From Manis javanica (lineage: Eukaryota > Chordata > Mammalia > Pholidota > Manidae): a stretch of DNA of 64,000 bases. Below, in pieces: positions 45,956 to 56,920 of this stretch; position 1 is the first letter of the stretch; the number at the start of each line of letters is the position of its first letter. The notes under the pieces are model-generated. The model saw nothing but the letters and a program-made list of their open reading frames with translations, made no database searches and was not told where the DNA came from. Made by a program: the position numbers and the translations under genes. Location of the stretch: the NCBI RefSeq assembly GCF_040802235.1, contig NC_133174.1, positions 133,663,213-133,727,212 on the forward strand, in the 5' to 3' direction.

Positions 45956-47850
45956 TACAAACACACCCTTTAAATTGTGAACCTCTAAAAATTAACAGAT
46001 TAGCTGGTTCTTAAATAAATGCTTCACTTGCAGCAATGAGTAGGTAACAAAAGTGGAATTATATTTGTATGGTGTTCTTAAGTATCATATTTGTTATCAC
46101 ATGTTTAATGAATTCAGTTAGTACCACTTCAATATGTCAAGTTGGAAGTTTTAAAATAGCATTAGGGAATGGAATCACCACTTGTAATTTTATTAGAAAG
46201 CCTGTGTTTAGCCAAAGGCCTGGTATTTGAACTTTAATTGGATTTAGAGTGATCATTTGATGGCTTGTTTATTTGTTGGTCAAAAGGGCAGACTTTATAT
46301 GGTTATTTTGTCTCCCATTGCAACCAAGAATGTCTATCATGGAGCATAGTGACCAAAGTAAAAGGAAGAACTACAAACCTAGAGATCATAGCTTTAAAAA
46401 TAAGTAAGAAAAGTATACATAACAAATTAATCAAAATGCAGTAACATAAAAGCAGTACTAAATCCATCAGCAGGAAGGATAGGGGTCAAAGAGGGAGAGA
46501 AATATTATGTTATGAAATTAAAGAAGAGAAATGAATACTATGGCTTCTTATTCATCCATCATCATCTGAGAAATTATTTTTAAGATAAATGAAAGTTAAC
46601 TCTTGATGTGTTGATATTTTCACTCGCTGAGTGAAATATTTTTAAAAGGCACTGCATCATCTTTTTGCCTGGCAACCTCATCACTTGACCATACTCACAA
46701 ACAACGTATTTTACCTTTTGAAGCTTTCTAAGCCTGTCTTCCCACTCATAAGCAGAAGCTTCCTGACACTAAGTGAAGAATGCTGGAAAAAGAATTTCAC
46801 AGCCCAGAGTCAGCTGGCAGTTTTTAAGATTTAAGATATCATGTTGATTCATCTTGATTCTGCTGACCTTTCAAATAAAAGCACCAAAAAAATAATAATA
46901 ATAATCCCTGATGGCTGACCAGTTGAATAGGCAGCATAGAAAGCTGATTGGCTTTTGTTATGTTTCCAAAATAACGTCTACCTCTAAAACTCAACGATTC
47001 TATGAATAGGCTTCAATGAACAAAATTATTAGATAAAAATACTGTGGAATCTAGTGATGATTTGGGACAGAGCCTTTATTATATGGTGAATATTTTCTTT
47101 TCTTTCCTTATTAAAGTTGTACAGATGCAAGAACCTACACAAAAATTCCTCTGAAGTAGACCTATTTATGGACTTTATGGACAGTATATTGCAGCTTAGA
47201 AAACCAGGAACTCCGTGGAAATGACCACTTGGGTTCAGTAATTTGAATTTACCATAAGGAGCTTTGAAATTCTTTTCTATTATGTTACTATTTTTACTCT
47301 AAAACAATTGAAACTTTAAGTTTAAAAATTGGAAAAGAGTAACTGAAGTATATGAGTGAGGTAAGCAGATACAGCGACAAGCTGATAAAGGTCTTCATTT
47401 CAGCTTTGTGTATTGTTATTCTTGTTCTGTTACAGTGAATGAACTATGATCACCGAGTTTGTTACTAAGACACTCAGATGCTTTCAGCAAAGAGATGAAT
47501 GCTGTTGCTGTCCCGGCCTCTGCTATTTCTGAGTTAAACTTGGCTATCTGTTCCACATTTTCTGTCTAATTATTTATTATAATGGAGTTTCTAGCCAACT
47601 CTATACTTTGTCCTTCCATTTACTTTATCCCTTTTGCTTTTCTGTTAGACAGGGTTAAAATAAAACCCATCAGCCTGAGTAATTCAAATTGAGCTGCCAA
47701 AAGAGCTCAGTGGAAAGCGAAAGGAGAAAACCACCCCCCACCCCGACAAGCTTCCCTTTCTCACCTTTTATTTGAGTAATTTCAGCTGTTTGTGGACGTG
47801 AGCCATGATGATTCAACAAGGAAAGAACTGGCTTTTAAAAAATAACATTT
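45956..47850. other. No gene seen; repeat-poor
   Basis: About 1.9 kb with no ORF of 60 codons and only a short (AAT)n near 46886. The texture (AT-rich with intermittent TAATTR cores) resembles conserved non-coding sequence. See findings. Confidence 0.45.
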
Positions 47851-47854
47851 TTGA

Positions 47855-48135
47855 TTTTTCTGATTGCAAAACAAAGTTTAATATGGAAAATTTGAAAAAC
47901 ACAAAAACATAAGAAAAATGCAGAAAATTATTCCAATCACAAGAGAGTTCCCATCATTCTATATAATTCCTTAAATGCTTTACCCTTTTCATGGGATTAT
48001 ACTGTGAATAAGGTTTTGCATCTTTTCTTTAAACATTTAAGATTATATCATAAGACTGTCAGTTGATTCAATATGTGATTTTTATTGGCAGTATATCATT
48101 CCATCATTTGAATATACCAAAACTGAGTTAACCAA
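47855..48135 (-). repeat. Old L1 3' end fragment, antisense
   Basis: The run 'AAACATTTAAGATTATATCA' (48031-48050), then 'ATATCATTCCATCATTTGAA' (48094-48113) and a 'TAACCAA' end resembles an old L1M 3' end in antisense. Eroded. Confidence 0.5.
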
Positions 48136-48139
48136 ACCA

Positions 48140-48525
48140 AAGATCTGACTGAATTCTTAAGGCCGATTTCCTCTTCTTTCCACCATTCTTTATGATTATG
48201 AAGCAGTCGGTGTATGGGCCATAATGACGATAATCCAGTTTTCCCAGCACCATTAACTCCTAGCTAAGACCCAAATTTTCTCTTTTTCTTGCATCATCAA
48301 ATTTCTCATCTCTGCTGTAGTCCCCCAATCAACATACAAACATAATATAGTATCTTCTGTCTTAGAAAACAAAAATCTCTTAACGTCACATATCACTTTG
48401 CAGCTGCAAATCCCTTTCTCTGCTCTTCCTCAGAGAACAGTTCCTTTAAAGAGCTGCTGGTTCTCACTACTTGCATCTCACCTCCTATTCTTCCATCAGC
48501 TCACGGCATCCAAGTTGAGTTTCTC
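48140..48525 (+). mobile_element. L2 LINE, sense, 5' portion
   Basis: 'CTTGCATCATCAAATTTCTC' (48289-48308), 'AATCAACATACAAACATAAT' (48327-48346), 'TTTCTCTGCTCTTCCTCAGA' (48415-48434) match the L2 linker between endonuclease and RT. The element resumes after the MLT1A LTR. Confidence 0.8.
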
Positions 48526-48873
48526 ATCTGTTAGAGACTGAATGTTTGTGTCCCTCCAAAATTCATATTTTGAAATCCTAATCCTATATGTGATGGCATT
48601 AGGAAGTGCGAGACCTTTGAGAGATAAATTACGTCCTAAGTGTGGAACTCTCATGACTGGGATTAGTACTCCTATAAGAAGAGACACGAAATCTTGCTTT
48701 CACTCTATTCTTTTCTGTGAGGATACACCAAGTCAGTAGTCTGCAACTCAGCCATGCTGACACCCTGATGTCAGATGTCCAGCCTCCAGAACTGTGAGAA
48801 ATAAGGTTCTGTTGTTTTAGAAGCCATGCAGTGTATGATACTTTGTTGGCAGCCCAAATGGACTAAGATACCA
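48526..48873 (+). mobile_element. MLT1A-like (ERVL-MaLR) solo LTR
   Basis: 'TGAATGTTTGTGTCCCTCCA' (48539-48558), 'GTGATGGCATTAGGAAGTGC' (48590-48609), 'CTCCTATAAGAAGAGACACG' (48669-48688), 'CATGCTGACACCCTGATGTC' (48753-48772) and 'CCTCCAGAACTGTGAGAAAT' (48783-48802) are near-consensus MLT1A. The end is 'GACTAAGATA'. It splits an L2. Confidence 0.92.
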
Positions 48874-49225
48874 TCATTCTACCAAATTTACATCCGTCAA
48901 GGTCATCATAATGGCCATATTCTACATATAATGATCAGTTCTCAGTTGTCCTATTCTATAATCTATTAACTTTGTAACACTATTTTGGGCTTCAAGAGTA
49001 ATTGTTCTTTGTTTCTTCTATCTTGTGTATCCCTTTTTCTCTGTCTCCTTTGCGGATCTTTATCTTCTCATTGATCTCTTAAGTTCTGAGGGCCCTAGGG
49101 CTCAACACGCAGACTTCTATATAGACTCATTCCCTCTGATTTTATCCAGTTCCATGGCTTTAACTACCATCTATATATTGGCAATTCCTAATTTCTCTCC
49201 CAGAGTCTTATGGAAATAGCCACCT
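48874..49225 (+). mobile_element. L2 LINE, sense, RT portion
   Basis: Continues the L2: 'TACATCCGTCAAGGTCATCA' (48890-48909), 'GATCAGTTCTCAGTTGTCCT' (48932-48951) and 'CCAGTTCCATGGCTTTAACT' (49147-49166), which correspond to L2 RT segments. A 64-codon ORF (49025-49219) covers the RT motif region but is broken beyond it. Confidence 0.82.
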
Positions 49226-49254
49226 CCTTGCCATTTCCACAGAGATGATTTTAA

Positions 49255-49525
49255 GCGTAAGGATGGCTTAGGTTATATGGCAGTAACAAAAAGTATTGAA
49301 AATGCCTGTGGCTTAAAACAATAATATTTATTTCTCAAACATGTTACAAACCCAGCATGAGTCAACAAGGGGTCTCATGGATCCTGGCTGATGGAGACCG
49401 CATCTTAACACCTATTTTCATGATCATAGAGGCAGGAAAAGGGGAATAGAGCAAATCATGCACATGGATTCTTGAAGCTTTTGCTGAAAAGTAATGCATG
49501 TCACATTTGTCCACATTTCTTTGGC
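49255..49525. repeat. Unidentified old interspersed repeat
   Basis: 'GGATGGCTTAGGTTATATGG' (49261-49280), 'TGTGGCTTAAAACAATAATA' (49308-49327) and 'GATCCTGGCTGATGGAGACC' (49380-49399) recall a common placental repeat with 'GTGGCTTAAAACAATAA', but I cannot place the family. Confidence 0.45.
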
Positions 49526-49784
49526 ATTTAAATATGCCTTCTTTGTTACCCTGCCTTATTGTTATACATAGCAGTTACCATCTAATACATTATTCACTTA
49601 ATTATTAGTGTGTTAGTTTTCTATTTCTTACAATGTCTGGCTTACAGTAGCCACTCAAAAAATATTTATTCAATGAATTAATTGATTCCTCCTGCTTTCC
49701 TTACATTTATTTCAATTTATTTATTTTTCATTTTACTTGAATTCTTACTTTTGTTCTTTTGTGTTTACTAATAAAGCATATATG

Positions 49785-49970
49785 GCTAAGTCTTTTAAGT
49801 TCATCTTTGACTACAATCCACATATTTTGAGATGTAGTGTTCTCATTGTCATCATATTCTAAGGAATGTATAATTGCAGTTTAGAGTTTCACTCGACCTA
49901 AGCATTATTTAAAAGAATGTCTAAAATTTCCAAATGACTCGATTTTTCTACAAATTTCAACTATTTGTAT
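49785..49970. repeat. Tandem duplication, copy 1 (186 bp)
   Basis: Identical to copy 2 at 49971-50156 except for one A/G difference (in the 'TTATTTAAAAGAATG' region of copy 1, 'TTATTTAGAAGAATG' in copy 2). Confidence 0.98.
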
Positions 49971-50156
49971 GCTAAGTCTTTTAAGTTCATCTTTGACTAC
50001 AATCCACATATTTTGAGATGTAGTGTTCTCATTGTCATCATATTCTAAGGAATGTATAATTGCAGTTTAGAGTTTCACTCGACCTAAGCATTATTTAGAA
50101 GAATGTCTAAAATTTCCAAATGACTCGATTTTTCTACAAATTTCAACTATTTGTAT
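49971..50156. repeat. Tandem duplication, copy 2 (186 bp)
   Basis: Second unit, directly adjacent, starting with GCTAAGTCTT. Downstream, the sequence continues as antisense L1. Confidence 0.98.
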
Positions 50157-50215
50157 GTATTTAATTACTGGTTTTATTTTATAGTGGTCAGAGAAACAAT
50201 AGAGAAGGGTACCAA

Positions 50216-50734
50216 ACTGTAGAATTTCTACCACCTACATATGCCCCCCACAGTTAAAAACATTCAATTATAGCAAATTAACATGAAGTACAGGATAAAA
50301 TATCAAACCTCTTGAACTCCCATGCAATCTTACCATGCTAAATATTTCATCTCCTCTGTGTTATCTTCCAAGGTTTCAGCATGCTGCCCATGATATAAGT
50401 GCCTTTGAACAGATTTATAAAGTCTTGGCTTGTTATCCCAGATAAGTATAAGTTACCTTGGTCCTAGGAAAGAAAAATTAGGTTGATCCTCCCTTGATTA
50501 TGTATGCTATTTAACCAGTCAGGAATGCTGACTACCCAGGGAGAAGGTAAGAGAAGAAAGCAGCCTGCCCAGAGTGATATCAACACACTCTCAAGTCACA
50601 GAAATAACCATGCAAACTTAAACAGATGCTCGGATCTCTCATACTCAGATCCAAGTCTCTAGCAAACCTCCTGCTGGAGGCAGCTAGATGGGGAAGAACA
50701 TGCACATAGCAGGAAAACCATGGACGAGAAAAAG
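50216..50734. other. No gene seen
   Basis: No family recognised; no ORF above 70 codons. Confidence 0.5.
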
Positions 50735-50990
50735 CACATACAGGCTTTGGAGGCAAACTGATGTGTCTATAAATTCCTTTTCTGCCACTCACCCATGGAA
50801 ATGAACTAGAAACCCAGGACTGCCAAAGACTTGCTATTTTACCTTAAACAGGTATTAGTTTCAGTATCCTTAACATGTAAAATGAAGATTATAGTGTCTA
50901 GCTTACACTATTTCAGACAACACACACACACACACACACCCCGCTAGAAAATAATAGGTACTCAAGGAATGCTAGTTTTCTTTTCTATGC
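50735..50990 (+). repeat. MIR SINE, sense, with internal (CA)n
   Basis: 'GCTTTGGAGGCAAACTGATG' (50744-50763), 'CAGTATCCTTAACATGTAAA' (50862-50881) and 'TAATAGGTACTCAAGGAATG' (50952-50971) follow MIR. A pure (CA)9.5 (50921-50939) sits inside. Confidence 0.7.
50921..50939. repeat. (CA)n microsatellite
   Basis: 19 nt of uninterrupted CA dinucleotide. Confidence 0.98.
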
Positions 50991-51099
50991 ACTAAGAGAT
51001 TTCTTACAACCTGGATTCTCATGAGATCAGTTATTAGGTTTCATTACAATCCACTTGAGGATCAGTTTGTATAATCCTATTGGTTAACATGCGAGAACC

Positions 51100-51770
51100 G
51101 GATCCTTCCTTCCCCTCCCCTCACTTCATTATCACACTCTTTTCAGTATTGATTACAAAGCAGTTCAGATATGTACAATGTAACAAGTGGCCCTGCGAAT
51201 ACAGGCAAAGCTCCCGGTGCCCCTCACCCTGACGTAAGACCCCCTGGTGGCCTCCCCCACCTTACACCTTGCCCAGAATTAGCCTCTATCCCGAATTTGG
51301 TGATTACCAATCCTATTTCTGTCTTTATACTTTTACCACATATACATATGTTTTAAAACATTATATAATATTGTTTTGTAAGCTTTTTAACTTTTTGTAA
51401 ATGATGTGCTATAAATATTCTTCTGCATATTTGATATTTTTATTCAATATTGTGTTTTTTAAAGTAACCCTGTGGATATGTAAGCTATAAAGCTCATTTT
51501 TGCTGCTGTATATACTCTATTTACTGAGTAAATCGCAATTATTTTATTCACCCTTTAACTGATGGACTTTTGTTTCCAGTCTTCTACTTTTATAAATAAT
51601 TGTGCAGTTAGAATCTCTGTTCATGTCCCATTTGGACATGCATAGGAATTTTTGTAAAGTATATATAACTAGGAGTAGATTTGTTACGTCAAGAAAGTTT
51701 ATGCATTTTCAATTCTACTAAACAATGCCAAAAACATCTCCTTGCTCTTTTTATTTCCTGTGTCTTTCCA
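51100..51770 (-). mobile_element. Old L1 (L1M) 3' end, antisense
   Basis: Antisense landmarks include 'GATTACAAAGCAGTTCAGAT' (51152-51171), 'ACATATGTTTTAAAACATTA' (51344-51363), 'TTTTTATTCAATATTGTG' (51437-51454), 'AACTGATGGACTTTTGTTTC' (51558-51577) and 'AACTAGGAGTAGATTTGTTA' (51667-51686), in the expected order for an old L1M 3' end. Confidence 0.8.
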
Positions 51771-51909
51771 CATGTGGACTATCTACTACTATTTAATGGT
51801 TCTGCAAGACCAGCCTGACCTCAGAATTTGAATTACAATTCATCCTTGTTCTAGCTGGAGTCTTTCATAATCTCTCTCCTCTCCCCTCCTCCCCAACACC
51901 TTTCTCTTA

Positions 51910-51912
<3 letters not shown>

Positions 51913-51964
<52 letters not shown>

Positions 51965-51990
51965 TGTGTATATATATATTTAATATATAT
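51913..51990. repeat. (TA)n microsatellite
   Basis: 49 nt of pure TA (51913-51961), then a 7-nt interruption (GCATGTG) and further TA-rich bases to 51990. Confidence 0.98.
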
Positions 51991-52124
51991 TTGTTTGTTT
52001 ATATGATTTCTCTTGAGGAAAGTTTGAACTCATTTGTGTACCAGTACGAATATGGTATCTATACAATTCATTCTCTGCACGTAATTAAAGTAAATACTAA
52101 CTGCCTTAATAACAGGTAACATTC

Positions 52125-52350
52125 AATGGTCATTTATTGATTATTAACTGTCAAGTATTTCCCCTCTACTACTTCATTTGGTGCTGATGATAACCATGCA
52201 AAACAGCTATTTTGGTACAAATTTATAGATAAGGAACTCAGAGATATTGATTAACTTGTTCAAACTCACAAAGAGAAAATGCTGAGACAGATTTCAAACC
52301 TAGCTCTAAGTGATTGCGAAATCCATGGTCTTTCCATTATCTAGCTTTAC
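52125..52350 (-). repeat. MIR SINE, antisense
   Basis: 'ATAGATAAGGAACTCAGAGA' (52225-52244), 'TTGTTCAAACTCACAAAGAG' (52256-52275), 'TCAAACCTAGCTCTAAGTGA' (52293-52312) and 'CCATGGTCTTTCCATTATCT' (52323-52342) are MIR antisense landmarks. Confidence 0.88.
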
Positions 52351-52404
52351 CTTAATAGTTACAAGGTATTCTCAGGTCTTTATCAAGTGTGTTATTACTT
52401 GCTT

Positions 52405-52560
52405 ATTTTATTAGCAATGAAGCTCAGTTATTAGCATTCTTATTTTGCAAATGAGGAAATGGAGGCTCAGAGAATTTATATGCTCTCTGCCAAAAGTTAT
52501 ACAGTTATTGAGTGGAAGCAGTAGGATCTGAACCCAGAGCTTTGGACTCCTGGATGGGTT
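52405..52560 (-). repeat. MIR SINE, antisense
   Basis: 'TTTTGCAAATGAGGAAATGG' (52443-52462), 'AGGCTCAGAGAATTTATATG' (52463-52482), 'AGTGGAAGCAGTAGGATCTG' (52511-52530) and 'AACCCAGAGCTTTGGACTCC' (52531-52550). Confidence 0.93.
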
Positions 52561-52854
52561 CTTTTCCTACTACCCCATACTTCCTTTGAAGAAGTGAGAC
52601 TGTTAACATAGTACTGAGCCAGGGCATATTGGATAGAGAATGCCTAACTGAAGAATTCGCAACAAATTCTGCAATTGATAGCCTTGAAAGTTTTGGGGTA
52701 CTAGAGGGGCTTGCTCTAAGAAAAGGACTCAAATGGCACAGGACATAGAAATAGCAGGGTTGGGACAGGCACTGGAATCCAGAAGGATACAAGCAAGATT
52801 TTCTTTGCATGAAGGCAGAGAATTTTACCTGTTTTATTCACTGACATGGTATCA

Positions 52855-53060
52855 GTACCTACCAGCACAGCACCCCCATACACATTAGGTAATAAATACT
52901 TGTTGAATGAATTTAGAATTTTGGCACTGGAAGAAAACTTGGAATTTACCTAGCCTGATCTCTTTGTTTAATCAGTGAAGCAAATGAGACGCAAAGGAGC
53001 TAAAGTTTCCCAGCCAGCTTATGGTAGAGCAAATACTAGAACACTATCTTCAATAAAGGA
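52855..53060 (-). repeat. MIR-like SINE, antisense
   Basis: 'TTGGCACTGGAAGAAAACTT' (52921-52940), 'CCTAGCCTGATCTCTTTG' (52950-52967), 'ATGAGACGCAAAGGAGCTAA' (52985-53004) follow the MIR-like 'ctggaagggacct ... tttacagatgaggaaact' order. Ends approximate. Confidence 0.6.
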
Positions 53061-54220
53061 CTTTCCCACTCAGCAATGCTGTCCAGCACTAATCAGTTTA
53101 AATTGGAATTCATGTATAGTTTTTAGGCCTTACAAAAATCAAATAGTCACTTTATTACTACAAATGTACATTCTGTAATGTCATGTAATATTTCTCCCTC
53201 AATTTGTGCAAAACATCCCTACATAACTCCAAACTTTCAACAATTTCTGTATGCAGATACAAAAAAATCATTAATATGAATTGGAAAAACTGTCTATTAA
53301 AGAGTACGTAGGAAATAACTATATACAGAGAATTCTTTGAAATGCATATGAAGATGGTTTAGGTCATTACATTAGAGTACTCAGGATTTAATGAAGGCAT
53401 TCTCAGAATGGCTAGACAGCTATAATTCTAACTCCTCCATATGTTTTTCCTCATCCAGGGCTGAAAATGTATATGTTGCATTTTGTTCCAACTTTACTCC
53501 TTTAACAGAAAATGGATTTTTCTCACATAATCATGTAAAAACAAACCATCTAGTGGATACACTTAATTTCCATGTAGTCGACATAAGCATCTATGACCTC
53601 CCTCATGAATCTTTGAGAATTGCAAAGCAGGTTTGTGTGAGGTGTTAATCTTTCTTTTGAACTATATGAAAGCCACAGGTCCTAAGTTGAGAAAATATCG
53701 GAAGTCTTAGTAAAATGGATTTATCAAGACTTACAGAATATTACAAAAATCCCTGTGATTGTTCTTCAAATATTCAGTGACTAAAACTTGGCTAATATGC
53801 TTTGATATAACTGGCCATGAATAGACTGACGAATAGACCAACAGTTTTGTAACTTCCCATCTTCCAACACACACACACCATTGAAGGGCCTGTCCAGAGC
53901 ACTGAATATACAGGAGACACTGTCCTCTGAAGCCAGTCCTGCTCTGAGAAAGAAAAATGTAAAGTTCTATCTATTCAGAAAACTATACATGCTGTTCTTA
54001 GATTTGAACCCCAACTAGGCCCAGAGAAGACAGCTCATTTTATGGCATTCCAGTTCAACCTCATAATGCTTCAGATACTTCTGGTTTAAAATTTAGTCTC
54101 TCTTGGGTAAATATGCAGTCAGATTCAAGTTACTGTCAAGTTCACAGTTTCAGGGCTTCTCCTTCTTGAAGGTGTTTCCTCCATCTTCCCGTGGTTCTGC
54201 TTTGGTTTAAAAAAAAAAAA
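53061..54220. other. No gene seen
   Basis: AT-rich; short ORFs only. Ends in an A-run at 54209-54223. Confidence 0.5.
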
Positions 54221-54224
54221 AAAG

Positions 54225-54685
54225 AAGATTAAAGGCCTCTATTAGCACCTCAAACCAGATAGCTTAAATGACAGACATGTATTGTCTTGCCATTTTAGAG
54301 ACTCGCAGCCTGAGATCCAGCTGTGGGCAGGTTGGTTCCTGAGGCTGTGAGGCAAGGATCTGGCCCGGGACTAGCTTTGGGTAGTTTGCTGGTGATAGAT
54401 CTTTGGTGGTCCTGGGATTTAGTAGTGTCACCCCAATCTTGGCCTTCACGTTCACATGATGTGCCCCCTGTGTGGGTCTGTGTCCAGATTTCCCCCTTTT
54501 TATAAGGATGCCAGTAATAGGGGATTGGGGGCCCTGCCTATTCGAGTATGACTTCACCTTAAAAGAATCAGACCTGCAATGACCCCATTTCCAAATGAAG
54601 TCCCATTCAGAGGTACTGCATTAGGACTTCCACATATGAATTTTGGAGGGCCACAGTGAGACTCATCCAATTCCTGTCTCCTAGA
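54225..54685 (-). mobile_element. MLT1-type LTR, antisense
   Basis: 'CAGATAGCTTAAATGACAGA' (54256-54275), 'GCCTGAGATCCAGCTGTGGG' (54309-54328), 'CCCTGTGTGGGTCTGTGTCC' (54466-54485), 'TTTATAAGGATGCCAGTAAT' (54499-54518), 'TATGACTTCACCTTAAAAGA' (54547-54566) and 'ACATATGAATTTTGGAGGGC' (54632-54651) are MLT1 antisense landmarks. ORFs across it are incidental. Confidence 0.85.
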
Positions 54686-55595
54686 AGTGCCTTGTAGGGC
54701 AGCAGGGGAGGAGACAGATGGGGGCTCTCTACATGCGTAGTCTGATGCAGCCGTTGTGTCTGATGCTGCAGTGGTACATCTGTTGATGTTTGTGACTGTG
54801 TCACTCGGTGTGTTCTATCCAAGGACAGAAAAAGCAGAGCTTGTTCAGAGCCACTAATTGTGCATGCAATAATCAGTGGTTTACAGGCAATTGCTAGGCA
54901 CCCTCTCACTACCCTCTGATACCAATGGTTCTGCAGAGGCACACCTGCTTCTTCCAGTTTGTGTTTCGCCCCACAATTTCCAACTGAAATCTTTTCATCC
55001 CACTGGGTAGCCTCTTGGAAGGATCTGGCAAGCCAGCTAGTGCACCCCACTACTGCCTATAGCCCTGCATGCCATTTGCATAAATGGGAAAAATATTTGC
55101 CCTATCTTGATTTCTTGGGCTATCCTGCCCTCTCCATGTTGCTCTTATCCTTCTGCTGATAGTGCCAGGAATCCTTGTGACTTCTGACAGTGTGAATTTC
55201 AGACAGGTTGCAGGTCAAATCCCTCTATTCAGAAATAGTCCCAGATGGCTCAGGGCATTGTTTGGTATTAGGAGGGTCACCCAGCCAGAAGGAAGAGGAC
55301 AACATTGTGTTTTGGCTGTTCTCCTTTCCGGAAGCTGTTTGACGAGCTTCCTTTCATTTCCATCTGGGTGACGATTAGAAAAAGCCAGCCCTCTAAATGA
55401 CAGTTCTTGGACTTTAGAAGCTAAAGGATATAACTGTTTTTGTTCACCGCTCTGAGCTTTTTCCCAAGGCAATCCAGTACTTGGAGTTTACCTACCAGAG
55501 GAAGAATCCAGCTCAGCCTTTCAGGGAGCAGCAAAGAGTATTTGCTCGTCTTCCCCAATACAGCTGAACACAGCTGGCGAAAACACCAACCATGC
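54686..55595. other. No gene seen
   Basis: Includes most of the 147-codon minus-strand ORF (54607-55050), which overlaps the LTR end and shows no known domain. No family recognised. Confidence 0.45.
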
Positions 55596-55599
55596 AAAG

Positions 55600-56451
55600 T
55601 GGGCTCATTTTGAAATGATGACTATAAACCTTAAGTGGGCCCCTGATGCCACCAACCAATCCTACTACACATCCCAAGTTCATCTTCTCTACCACTCTCC
55701 TAGCAGGGCACTGAACAGTCTCCTCTCTTCTCAGACCTCCCACATCTCCTCTCTGATCCTCGGTCTTCATCCATTACCTTAATTTGTAGTTCAGTGAGAG
55801 AACAGAAACAATCAGAAGAGAATCTCCAAATCTCCCACAAGCACACTGACCTACTTGCTCATATGTACACATTACCTACCTGTATTCTGTGTTCCATCTA
55901 GTTTCCATGGATGAGCTACCCAAACCTCTAACTAAAGCCAATTGGCATGACATCTCCAGGCTTCTCATTCATTCAAGTTCGCTGCTCTCTCTTGCATCAT
56001 TAGCACCCCAGCCTCTTTACTGGATCTTTCCAATCAGCATACAACCATGCTTTTATTTCTCACATCTTACAAAAAGAATAAAAGAGTAACTAACCCTCAT
56101 TTGACCCACTTTCCAACAGTCTTTTCTTGGTCTCCGTGTTACTGCTACTTGCAGCAAGATTTGACACAGCCGATCACTTGTCCTCCTGAAACAATTCCTT
56201 TACACAACTTCCAGGATCCCACACTCACCTAGGTTTCCCTTCTGCCATGCTGGCTACTCGCTCAGTCTTTATCTCTGTGTTGCCTCCTTAAACTTGTTCC
56301 AAACTCTAAATGTTGAAATGCTGCAAGGCTAACTTCTTGGACGTTTTCTGTCTTCTATATACACTGACCCCTTTGGTGACATCATTCAATTTTGTGGATT
56401 TGATTACCATCTATTTTGTAATCCATCCCAAACTGATATTTCCAGCCCACA
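55600..56451 (+). mobile_element. L2 LINE copy A, sense, 5' portion
   Basis: Sense L2 from the linker into the RT region: 'CTCTCTTGCATCATTAGCAC' (55986-56005), 'CTGGATCTTTCCAATCAGCA' (56020-56039) and 'TCTTCTATATACACTGACCC' (56350-56369), the last following the eroded 'GVPQGS' RT motif (near 56309-56350). Interrupted by an L1 at 56452. Confidence 0.8.
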
Positions 56452-56920
56452 TTTTTTCTAAATTAAGGTATCATTGATATACACTCTTATGAAGGTTTCA
56501 CATGAAAAACATTGTGGTTACTACATTCTCCCATATTATCAAGTCCCCCCCCCCACACCCCACTGCAGTCTGTCCACCAGCGTAGTAAGATGCTATGCAG
56601 TCATTACTTGTCTTCATACTGCCTTCCCCGTGACTCCCCCCAACCACCATGTGTACCAATCCTAATACCCCTTAATGACCTTCTCTCTCCCTTCTCACCC
56701 ACCCTCCCCAACCCCTTCCCTTTGGTAACTACTAATCCATTCTTGGGTTCTGTGCATCTGCTGCTGTTTTGTTCCTTCAGTTTTGCTTTGTTCTTATACT
56801 CCACAGATGAGTGAAATCATTTGGCACTTGTCTTTCTCTGCCTGGCTTATTTCACTGAGCATAATACCCGCTAGCTCCATCCATGTTGTTGCAAATGGTA
56901 GGATTTGTTTTCTTTTTATA
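56452..56920 (-). mobile_element. L1, 5'-truncated, inserted in L2, antisense
   Basis: 469 bp with a T-run at the left and L1 3' UTR/ORF2 end in antisense: 'ATTAAGGTATCATTGATATA' (56462-56481), 'CCTGGCTTATTTCACTGAGC' (56841-56860) and 'TCCATCCATGTTGTTGCAAA' (56877-56896). It carries a C10 run (56545-56554) and a strong G-quadruplex motif on its sense strand (56698-56720). Flanked by CCAGCCCACA at 56442-56451 and 56921-56930. Confidence 0.93.

Larger units (their letters stand above)
49640..50215 (-). mobile_element. Old L1 ORF2 fragment, antisense, with internal tandem duplication
   Basis: Antisense L1 ORF2 with remnants of 'AAAGCATATATGGCTAAG' (49773-49790), 'CAATCCACATATTTTGAGAT' (49815-49834) and 'TATAGTGGTCAGAGAAACA' (50181-50199). 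A 186-bp piece of it is duplicated in tandem. Confidence 0.75.

Noticed and set aside
54607-55050. 147-codon minus-strand ORF
   Set aside because: Its end lies in an MLT1 LTR, and it has no recognisable domain or splice context.
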